Below, piece by piece: positions 1 to 5,135 of a DNA stretch of 5,342 nt (positions are counted from its first letter, which is position 1; every line of letters starts with the position of its first letter). A program made the position numbers and the translations under genes. This DNA comes from DATKQD01 sp050695655 (GTDB lineage: Bacteria > Chloroflexota > JAJPGV01), in NCBI GenBank assembly GCA_050695655.1, contig JBOGTU010000027.1, forward strand, positions 1 to 5,342. The letters run 5' to 3'. Below the pieces are notes generated by a model. The model ran no database searches, was not told the DNA's origin, and was given only the letters and a program-made list of their open reading frames with translations.

Positions 1-101
1 GTGCGCCCTTCATTCCCGCGCTGCCGCCCTGGGACTGGTGTGCCCGCATCAGCATCGAGCGTACCGCGCCCCCGTGGCGCGAAGGGCCGGCGAAGGCCTG
101 A
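1..101 (+). CDS. 3' end of an unidentified protein gene (5' end outside window)
   Basis: Reading from base 3, the plus strand is open for 32 codons and ends at TGA (99-101). The visible tail runs from APFIPALPPWDWC to PPWREGPAKA. In this frame 28 of 32 third codon positions are G or C, clearly more than in the other two plus frames over the same bases, as expected for real coding in GC-rich DNA. The stop falls four bases short of the convergent permease's stop, an arrangement typical of two real genes ending tail to tail. I do not recognise the family: the tail is rich in Pro, Trp and Arg and shows no motif. The alternative is noncoding DNA downstream of the permease. The codon bias and neat convergence make a real gene more likely, but 32 codons is little evidence. 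Confidence 0.5.
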   Translation, partial: APFIPALPPWDWCARISIERTAPPWREGPAKA

Positions 102-105
102 GCGT

Positions 106-951
106 CTACACGTCTCGGCGGGACATAATCGCCGCGCCGGCGAAAAAGAGCGCGATGACGTAGATCAGCGCCCACGCGACCATGGGCGTGGCGATGGGTG
201 AGCTGGAGAGGAAGGGGACGCCGCGGGTGGCTTGCAGCGCGATGGCCACGTTGGCTGGCTCCAGGAAATAGGAGGCGCCGCGCCACAGGATGTCTGTTGG
301 CACCAGCAGGCTGCTGACAATGCCGGCCGTCACCAGGCTTCCCACGTTGAGCTGCTGACCGACCGTTTCCACCAACCCGCCCATCCAGGCCAGGCCGTAC
401 AGCATGAGCGGCAGGATGCCGCTGGGCATGCTGCCCAAGAACGTCCCGAACAGCAGCCGCAGGGTGAGCATCACCAGGCCCTCGAGCAGCAGCAGCGCAT
501 CAGCGCCCAGCAGCTGCGCCGGCAGGTAGCCGCTGGCCACCCACACTACGCCGGCGATGCCGAACGAAAGCAGCACCACGTAAAGCAGCAGCAGTACGGC
601 CGACCCGAGCCACTTGCCTGCCAGCAGGTCGATTCGGCGCACGGGCCGCGCCAGCACGCCCTGGAGCAGGCCGCTGTCCGCGTCACTTCGCGTGCTGGCG
701 CCGGGGATGAATACCGCCAGCACGGCGATCATGAAGCTGGCCACGAAGAAGGCCAGCAGGTCGATGGCGGCCATGCCCACCGCGTGCTCCAGGGCGCCTT
801 GGCCCGCGTTCGCGGAGGTGGCCACATCCAGCTTGTGGACCCCCCAGGCCATGAAAATGACGAAGAGGGCGGTGAGCCCGCCCGCCAGCGCGATGAGCCG
901 GTTACGCGACGCTTCGCGCAGCGTTAACCGGGCGAAGGTCCAAACTGCCAT
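106..951 (-). CDS. ABC-2 type transporter permease (NosY/ABC2_membrane_2-like)
   Basis: A 281-residue integral membrane protein, the likely membrane half of an ABC exporter whose ATPase is the overlapping gene upstream. Hydrophobic segments lie near residues 19-37, 61-83, 115-138, 150-172, 178-195, about 203-220 and 258-276, giving roughly six or seven spans. The stretch at about 93-117, with SGLLQGVLARPVRR followed by LLAGKWLGS, is the cytoplasmic loop typical of this family, where a 'LL..P..R...L.GK' pattern precedes the third span. The N-terminus (FARLTLREASRNRL) is the usual amphipathic lead-in. I chose the ATG at 951 because a purine-rich stretch (GGAAAGGGAAGAGG on the minus strand) lies immediately before it; an in-frame ATG at 978 would add nine residues. 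The start lies 50 bases inside the ATPase gene, so translation is probably coupled. The substrate cannot be read from the sequence; this family includes copper/nitrous oxide maturation, bacteriocin-immunity and uncharacterised exporters. Confidence 0.88.
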   Translation of the reverse strand: MAVWTFARLTLREASRNRLIALAGGLTALFVIFMAWGVHKLDVATSANAGQGALEHAVGMAAIDLLAFFVASFMIAVLAVFIPGASTRSDADSGLLQGVLARPVRRIDLLAGKWLGSAVLLLLYVVLLSFGIAGVVWVASGYLPAQLLGADALLLLEGLVMLTLRLLFGTFLGSMPSGILPLMLYGLAWMGGLVETVGQQLNVGSLVTAGIVSSLLVPTDILWRGASYFLEPANVAIALQATRGVPFLSSSPIATPMVAWALIYVIALFFAGAAIMSRRDV

Positions 952-1873
952 CCTCTTCCCTTTCCACCAGCTCCACAAAGCGATCTTCGAGTGTGGCGTG
1001 CAGTGGCTTCATTTCCAGAAGGTCCGCCCCACGCGACACCAGAAAGCGCGCCACCTCGGCGGCATCCCGCGGCTCGGCGAGCGCGATCACCAGCCGGCCG
1101 GCGCTGCGCTCCATTACGGCCCACCGTTCCGCCAGCAGGGCGGCGGAGGACTCGTCCAGCCGGTCCACCCGCAGCTCCAGCTTTGGCTGGGCGCCGACGA
1201 GGTCTTCGACGCGCCCCTCCTCGATCACGCGGCCGTGGCTCACAATGGCGACGCGGTCGCAGGTCATCTCCACTTCGCTCAGCAGGTGGGAGTTCAAAAA
1301 CACGGTCACACCCTGTGCCTTGAGACGCTGAATGATTAGGCGGACGTCTCTTCGGCCGAGCGGATCGAGCGCGGAGGTTGGCTCGTCCAGAATCACCAGT
1401 TCCGGCCAGTTCAGCAGGGCCTGGGCCAGGCCCAGCCGCTGCTGCATGCCCTTGCTGAAGGTGTTGATCCGCTGGCGGGCGGCCTGAGCCAGGCCGACCA
1501 GCTCCAGTACCTCGGGAATGCGTTTGGCCTGGCTGGACCGGTCCATGCGGCACAGGTCACCATGCAGCCGCAGCAACTCCTGCGCAGTCAACCACTCCTG
1601 AAAGCGGAACAGCTCCGGCAGGAAGCCGAGCTTCACGCGGGCACCGATGTCGCCCAGTGGCCGGCCCAGCAGCGTGCCATGGCCGCCGCTGGGCCGCGCC
1701 AGGCCGGTGAGAATCTTCACCGCGGTGGTTTTGCCGGCGCCATTGGGGCCCAGGAAGCCGAACACCTCGCCGCGCGGAACCTCCAGCGTCAGCTCGTGGA
1801 GCGCGATCTTCGCGCCGTAGACCTTGCGCAACTCGGAGGCAGTGAGCGCTGCCCCCGAGCTCGTGATTGACAA
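902..1873 (-). CDS. ABC exporter ATP-binding protein (CcmA/NatA/NosF-like)
   Basis: A 323-residue cytoplasmic ATPase that would power the adjacent permease. Motifs appear in order: Walker A GPNGAGKT (42-49), the Q-loop region LGFLPE (82-87, with Glu after Pro as in CcmA-like ATPases), signature FSKGMQQRL (139-147), Walker B LVILDEPT (159-166), D-loop SALD (167-170) and switch His in NSH (196). All catalytic elements are intact. After about residue 225 a C-terminal extension of some 100 residues, ending in the ATLEDRFVELVE helix, is typical of drug and bacteriocin-type exporter ATPases and usually contacts the permease. The start is TTG at 1873: an in-frame TAG lies five codons upstream and no ATG or GTG falls between, while the next TTG (residue 15) would cut into the first beta strand. 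The ribosome site before the TTG is weak (CCAGG). A 136-base gap separates the gene from the anti-sigma-like gene upstream, on the same strand. It could be co-transcribed with that gene or have its own promoter. Confidence 0.95.
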   Translation of the reverse strand: MSITSSGAALTASELRKVYGAKIALHELTLEVPRGEVFGFLGPNGAGKTTAVKILTGLARPSGGHGTLLGRPLGDIGARVKLGFLPELFRFQEWLTAQELLRLHGDLCRMDRSSQAKRIPEVLELVGLAQAARQRINTFSKGMQQRLGLAQALLNWPELVILDEPTSALDPLGRRDVRLIIQRLKAQGVTVFLNSHLLSEVEMTCDRVAIVSHGRVIEEGRVEDLVGAQPKLELRVDRLDESSAALLAERWAVMERSAGRLVIALAEPRDAAEVARFLVSRGADLLEMKPLHATLEDRFVELVEREEDGSLDLRPVNAARSVA

Positions 1874-2009
1874 GACCTGGCAGCTCTAGAAGTTTGGCCG
1901 CGAAGCCATAAGCGGCCCTCGACCGGCCCCCCGTGGGAGCCACTTCGATTTCAACGAACGTTTCTGGGCAACCCCGCCCGGCTGCCGCGGCATGTTTCCG
2001 GTCAAACTT
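1874..2009 (-). other. 136-base gap between anti-sigma-like gene and exporter ATPase gene
   Basis: No open frame in this gap looks like a gene. Read on the minus strand it holds a GC-rich first part with short self-complementary stretches (GCCGCGGC; GGGC...GCCC), then an AT-richer patch (AACGTTCGTTGAAAT, about 1949-1963), then a clean hairpin near the ATPase start. TTGAAA in the patch resembles a -35 box, but no convincing -10 follows at 16-18 bases. I see no rho-independent terminator, since no hairpin is followed by a T run. The gap could carry a promoter for the exporter genes recognised by an alternative sigma factor, or be an untranslated spacer in one long transcript. Confidence 0.4.
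1896..1917 (-). repeat. Inverted repeat / leader hairpin ahead of exporter ATPase
   Basis: GGCCGC (1896-1901) and GCGGCC (1912-1917) are perfect complementary arms around a 10-base loop. The element sits 23 bases upstream of the TTG start of the ATPase gene, so in the minus-strand transcript it would form a strong GC hairpin in the leader. There is no T tract on either side, so it does not look like a simple terminator. It could be an operator, a leader structure affecting translation from the weak TTG start, or chance in GC-rich DNA. Confidence 0.35.
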
Positions 2010-3197
2010 CTACTGGACCGAGGCGGCCAGGCTGAGCAGTTGCGCGTCGCTGGTGCTGGCACTCGCGGCGGCGTACACAATGCCGTTGCGCACCCACACC
2101 ACCATGTGCATGCCCAAGTTGGTGCCAACGATAGCCGGCGAACCCGCCACCGTCACTTTGCGCAGGCTGGCGCCCGGTGCCACGGGAATGGGCAGCGTGT
2201 GCTGCCAGTCACCAATCGAGCGCAGCTGCGCCACGGTGCTGGCCGGCAGGCCGGGCATGGAGAGCAGGAAGTTGCGCAGATCATCCGCGGACACCCCACT
2301 GGCATCGACCGAGGGGCTCTTCGTTTCCACCACGGCCAGCCCACCATTCAGCAGGGCCTGCTCGGTGTTGGAGATCTTGTCTGCCGCGGCGGTGGGCGCC
2401 ACAGCCGCGCGAACTGCCTGGCTGGTGATGGCCCGGCCAGACGCATGATGCTGGAAAGGCAAGCTGGACGTTTGGTTGGCCGAGGCATCAGGGATGGCAG
2501 GCAGCTTCGTGCCGGCGGGCAGGTAGGCCATCACCGCGGCGGGCTCGATGCGCAGCTGCAGCGTAGCGCCATCAAACTTACTCGGCAGAGCGAAGTTCGA
2601 TTGGCCGATTGAGGCCAGGTAAGCCTTGGCTTTGGCCGCGCGGAAGGTGAACCCAGCGGTTTGCCCCTGGGTAACCACAATCACGCTGGGTTGTGGCCCC
2701 AGGCCGCTTGGCAGCGCGGTGGGGGCCGCTACAGTGAACCCAACCGCCTGCGATGCAGCGGCCACGCCGGCCACGTGGCTGTAGGCCGGCACGCTCGTGC
2801 TTTGGCCCGTCATGTCGCCCAGCTGTGACAGATTGGGGATGCCCTGGCCGCTCAGGTCCACCGTCACCGGCGCCAGGTCCTGCACGCGAAAGATGGTCAA
2901 GAACTGCGCAGCCAGGCCCCGCACGGGGCTCACGAACAGGCTGACTGCCAGCACCAGCGCCGCCGCCAGCGGAATGCCCAGCGCCGGGCGTCGCAGGGGC
3001 GACAGGGTATCGATGAACGGGTTCATGGACGACCTCCCGAAACTGATGAATTCGACTGCCGGAGCGCCGCCGGCGACCCTGGTGCTGCTGCGTTGCATGG
3101 CCCGCTGGCGCTCCAGGGCTGGCCCAACGTCGGGCGTGGAGCTGGGCTCCAAAAGGCTCAGCGCCGTGCGGACAAGGTCCGTATCACTGGTGGTCAC
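2010..3197 (-). CDS. Membrane-anchored anti-sigma-factor-like protein
   Basis: A 395-residue protein: about 70 cytoplasmic residues, one membrane span near 73-90 (GIPLAAALVLAVSLFV, preceded by LRRP, so the N-terminus is inside), and about 300 residues outside, rich in Ala, Val, Ser and Pro. The membrane-proximal part (PVRGLAAQFLTIFRVQ) and the end (MVVWVRNGIVYAAASAS, then a helix) resemble the DUF4367-like outer part of anti-sigma proteins, as I recall them. The role as anti-sigma factor rests mainly on position: its GTG start overlaps the sigma gene's TGA (GTGA, 3194-3197). A ribosome site (GGAG, 7 bases upstream) supports that start. No Cys is present, so the zinc-type HxxxCxxC anti-sigma fold is absent and any sigma binding must use another structure. 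A second in-frame ATG (residue 58, at 3026) has an even better ribosome site. The outer domain probably senses a signal or binds a partner; which one is not visible. Confidence 0.72.
   Translation of the reverse strand: MTTSDTDLVRTALSLLEPSSTPDVGPALERQRAMQRSSTRVAGGAPAVEFISFGRSSMNPFIDTLSPLRRPALGIPLAAALVLAVSLFVSPVRGLAAQFLTIFRVQDLAPVTVDLSGQGIPNLSQLGDMTGQSTSVPAYSHVAGVAAASQAVGFTVAAPTALPSGLGPQPSVIVVTQGQTAGFTFRAAKAKAYLASIGQSNFALPSKFDGATLQLRIEPAAVMAYLPAGTKLPAIPDASANQTSSLPFQHHASGRAITSQAVRAAVAPTAAADKISNTEQALLNGGLAVVETKSPSVDASGVSADDLRNFLLSMPGLPASTVAQLRSIGDWQHTLPIPVAPGASLRKVTVAGSPAIVGTNLGMHMVVWVRNGIVYAAASASTSDAQLLSLAASVQ
3033..3038 (-). promoter_or_regulatory. Strong internal ribosome-binding site within the anti-sigma-like gene
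   Basis: On the minus strand GGGAGG lies six bases before an in-frame ATG (3026-3024, residue 58, MNPFIDTL). It is the best Shine-Dalgarno match in this gene and would give a 338-residue form that lacks most of the cytoplasmic part but keeps the membrane span and outer domain. Either this is the true start and the first 57 codons are an untranslated or separate stretch, or both forms are made. The GTG at 3197 also has a good site and overlaps the sigma stop, so I keep the longer form as the main call. Confidence 0.4.
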
Positions 3198-3784
3198 GAT
3201 GCATCTCCCTCCCTCATCGGATTGGACGAGGCCCGCCGCGCGGCCTCGTACTGTTCCCGAAAGTGCGCTTCGGCGCGGGCAAGGAGCTTGCCCACCGAGG
3301 CCGGGTTCAGCTCCAGCGCCTGTGCCACAGCCGCGTAGCTCAGGCCGCTGTGGCGCAGCAGGAGCAGCGTGCTCTCCCGCGGGCGCAGGGTCTTCAGCAC
3401 GCCCCGCACCTCCTGCTGCTGCTCCCGCCGCTCGGCCCCTTCGGCCGGGTCTTGCAGCATCTCGCGTACGAGCCGCAGCGGCCGGTCGTGGCTCACGGCG
3501 CGGGTTTCGCGATCGCGGCGGCGGCGCGAGCCGCGCAGCTCATTCAGCGCCATGTGTCCCGCCGCCTTCCACAGCCAGCCTGTCGCCGTGGGGCTCTCCC
3601 ACAAGGGGGGCCGCTGGCGGGACACCTGCAGAAACAGCTCCTGAGCCAGATCCTCTGCATCCTCTGCGCTGCCGGTCACCCGGTACAGCAGCGCGTACAC
3701 GCGGCCGAACTGCTGGCGAAAAAAGCTTTCGAAACTCTCCGCGGCAGGTTCCGCTCGGGCCACGGCGCCCTCCATCACAATCAT
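3194..3784 (-). CDS. ECF-type (group 4) RNA polymerase sigma factor
   Basis: A 196-residue cytoplasmic sigma factor. Region 2 covers about residues 18-90: FESFFRQQFGRVYALLYRVTG, then the core-binding helix GSAEDAEDLAQELFLQV (38-54) and the -10-recognition part TGWLWKAAGHMALNELRG (68-85), followed by a basic RRRR linker. Region 4 covers about 125-179: LKTLRPRESTLLLLRHSGLSYAAVAQAL with the recognition helix PASVGKLLARAEAHF. There is no region 1 or 3, as expected for ECF factors. The frame stays open to an ATG at 3871, but I start at 3784: a perfect GGAGG lies five bases before it, the protein then starts just ahead of region 2 as in relatives, and room is left for control sequences between the divergent genes. 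A second ATG three codons on (3775) is possible. It overlaps the membrane anti-sigma-like gene by four bases. Targets are unknown; the downstream exporter genes are the obvious candidates. Confidence 0.92.
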   Translation of the reverse strand: MIVMEGAVARAEPAAESFESFFRQQFGRVYALLYRVTGSAEDAEDLAQELFLQVSRQRPPLWESPTATGWLWKAAGHMALNELRGSRRRRDRETRAVSHDRPLRLVREMLQDPAEGAERREQQQEVRGVLKTLRPRESTLLLLRHSGLSYAAVAQALELNPASVGKLLARAEAHFREQYEAARRASSNPMREGDAS

Positions 3785-3789
3785 CCACG

Positions 3790-3794
3790 CCTCC
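3790..3794 (-). promoter_or_regulatory. Ribosome-binding site fixing the sigma factor start
   Basis: GGAGG on the minus strand, five bases upstream of the ATG at 3784. It decides between this start and the ATG 29 codons further upstream at 3871, whose leader shows no comparable site. Confidence 0.75.
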
Positions 3795-3836
3795 AGCGTT
3801 GCTTTCGAGGGTAGTGCACCGCCAGGCACATGCTCT

Positions 3837-3867
3837 GTGACAACGGCCTCCGCCGGTTCTGTATACT
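3837..3867 (+). promoter_or_regulatory. Probable promoter of the IclR-type regulator gene
   Basis: TATACT (3862-3867) matches the -10 consensus at five of six positions. GTGACA (3837-3842) matches TTGACA at five of six, with a 19-base spacer, slightly longer than ideal. Transcription would begin near 3874-3876, only some 6-8 bases before the ATG at 3882, so the mRNA would be almost leaderless; no ribosome site is visible before that ATG. The core GTATAC (3861-3866) is self-complementary, so on the minus strand it reads TATACA and could weakly serve the divergent sigma gene, but I find no good -35 for that direction. Confidence 0.5.
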
Positions 3868-3887
3868 GCATCAGATTCGGTATGCAG
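3866..3887. promoter_or_regulatory. Inverted repeat over the regulator start: candidate operator
   Basis: CTGCAT (3866-3871) and ATGCAG (3882-3887) form a perfect 6-base inverted repeat, 16 bases centre to centre, spanning the end of the -10 box, the predicted transcription start and the ATG of the IclR-type regulator. IclR-family proteins bind short palindromes as dimers or pairs of dimers and often repress themselves, so this is a natural place for an autoregulatory site. No second copy of the repeat was noticed elsewhere in the window. A short repeat can also arise by chance. Confidence 0.35.
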
Positions 3888-5135
3888 AACTATGCGCAGC
3901 GCGTGCCGGCCGTGGAAAAGACGCTCGCCATCCTGGGCTACCTGCGGCAGGCGCACGCCAGCCCCACGCTCACGGAGCTGAGCCAGGCGCTGGGCCTGAA
4001 TCGCAGCACGGCGCTGGCCATCCTCAACACCCTGCGCGCCGCCGGCTGGGTGGCGCGCGGTGTGGGCGATGGGTACCACCTAGGCGCCAGCCTGTGCGCC
4101 TACGGCACAACCGCCGCGGTCACTGCATCCTGGGCCGTGGCGGCCGACGAGCCCTGCCGGCGCCTGGTGGAGCGGTTGCGCGAGACGGTGGCGCTGGCAC
4201 AGCTGGTGGGCGACCAGGTGGCCGTGGTGGATTGCCGGCCGGGCCAGTACGCGGTGGTGGCGCGCCCGGAGCTGGGGGCGCCACGGCCGGCCCTGCTTTC
4301 GGCCGCTGGCCGGGCACTGCTGGCCGCGCTGGCTGACGTGGAGCTGGAGGCCTGGTTGGCTGGCCGCGCCGAGTTGGTGGAGCATCCCGCCGCCATCCCA
4401 GCGTTGGACTGGCTGGAGCTGGTGCGCTCGCGTGGGTATGCCGTGGCACGTGGCGAGGGTGAGCGCGGGCTGGTGAGCATCGCGGCGGCCGTGCGCGGGT
4501 CCACCGGCCAGCCGCTGTGCGCGCTCTGCCTTATGGGGCCGGAGTACCGGCTGGCGGAGGTGGACACCGCGACCTATGGCGCCGCCGTGCTCGAGGCGGC
4601 GGATCAGGCGTCCACCGCCCTGGGCTGGGCCGGCAATGCGCGATCCCTGGCGGAGGCTCCTTCCGGCAGCACCTGGCGCGGCAGCCATCACGCCGGGCTG
4701 CAGGGCGAGGAGCTGGAGGCCTACCTGGCACAACCGTGGGTCGCCAGCCTAGCCTGCTTGAATGAGGATGGTTACCCCTACACCGTGCCCGTGTGGTACG
4801 AGTGGCGCGCCGGCAACGTGTGGCTGGTGCCGCGCCCGCGCGCGCGCTGGGTTGCGTATTTGCGCCAGCATCCGCGCGTGTCCATGACGATCAGCGAGCC
4901 GACACCACCCTTTCGGCGGGTCCTGGTGGAAGGCGAGGCTGAGGTGCTGGAGACATCGTCCCAGGCGGCCACGGCCATGGAGGGGCGGCTGGCTCGCCGC
5001 TACCTGGGGCCGGACGCCGGCGGCTACCTGGCCAGCTTCAAAGGCCGGCGGGAGCTCACGATTCGGATCATTCCGGCCAAGGTCACGACCTGGGAGGGCC
5101 TGGTGGCTCACCCACGCTATCGCGGCGCGGCATGA
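3882..5135 (+). CDS. IclR-family regulator fused to a PNPOx-like FMN-binding split-barrel domain
   Basis: One uninterrupted 417-residue frame with three parts. Residues about 8-68 form the IclR winged helix-turn-helix (VEKTLAIL, LTELSQALGLNRSTALAILNTL, wing GYHLG). About 75-250 form the IclR ligand-binding domain: LLSAAGRALLAAL (138-150), GYAVARGEGERGLVSIAAAV (185-204), G.PLCALCLMGP (209-220) and a closing helix ending in ALG. Residues about 273-410 are a complete pyridoxamine-phosphate-oxidase-like split barrel: LEAYLAQPWVASLACLNEDG, YPYTVPVWYEW, then VAYLRQHPRVSMTIS and a final strand LTIRIIPAKVTTWEG; this fold usually binds FMN, sometimes F420 or haem. IclR proteins are normally about 250 residues, so the last part is an addition. 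I start at ATG 3882; the GTG at 3837 is open too but coincides with the predicted -35 box. The stop overlaps the next gene's ATG (ATGA), suggesting the protein controls that transporter. Whether the barrel senses a flavin or redox state, or acts as an enzyme, cannot be told from sequence. Confidence 0.9.
   Translation: MQNYAQRVPAVEKTLAILGYLRQAHASPTLTELSQALGLNRSTALAILNTLRAAGWVARGVGDGYHLGASLCAYGTTAAVTASWAVAADEPCRRLVERLRETVALAQLVGDQVAVVDCRPGQYAVVARPELGAPRPALLSAAGRALLAALADVELEAWLAGRAELVEHPAAIPALDWLELVRSRGYAVARGEGERGLVSIAAAVRGSTGQPLCALCLMGPEYRLAEVDTATYGAAVLEAADQASTALGWAGNARSLAEAPSGSTWRGSHHAGLQGEELEAYLAQPWVASLACLNEDGYPYTVPVWYEWRAGNVWLVPRPRARWVAYLRQHPRVSMTISEPTPPFRRVLVEGEAEVLETSSQAATAMEGRLARRYLGPDAGGYLASFKGRRELTIRIIPAKVTTWEGLVAHPRYRGAA

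Noticed and set aside
65..81. CGCGCC / GGCGCG hairpin as a terminator for the permease transcript
   Set aside because: No T run follows on either strand, and it lies inside the probable coding end of the convergent gene.
232..927. Plus-strand open frame opposite the permease gene
   Set aside because: His/Gln/Arg-rich composition with no motif, antisense to a membrane protein with convincing spans; a shadow.
1992..2612. Plus-strand open frames opposite the anti-sigma-like gene (also 1933-2448)
   Set aside because: No recognisable domain and complementary to a gene with a clear start, span and overlap with its partner.
2797..3840. Long open frame on the plus strand (347 codons) opposite the sigma and anti-sigma-like genes
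   Set aside because: It lies antisense to two genes with clear domains and has low-complexity Pro/Arg/Ser/Ala content. Long antisense frames are expected in GC-rich coding DNA.
3842..3859. ECF-type promoter (GAACC then a CGT-like -10) ahead of the sigma gene on the minus strand
   Set aside because: The nearest CGTT follows after only about 9 bases instead of about 16, and no matching pair was found in the 1874-2009 gap.
3785..3871. Upstream ATG at 3871 as the sigma factor start
   Set aside because: It would add 29 residues with no family match and lacks a ribosome site, while the ATG at 3784 has a perfect one and fits the domain boundary.
3837..3881. GTG at 3837 as the regulator start
   Set aside because: The 15 extra residues precede the normal IclR start, and the codon overlaps a good -35 box. 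Not fully excluded.
4080..4733. Minus-strand open frames opposite the fused regulator
   Set aside because: Low-complexity Gln/Arg/Ala/Gly content, antisense to well-defined IclR and split-barrel domains.
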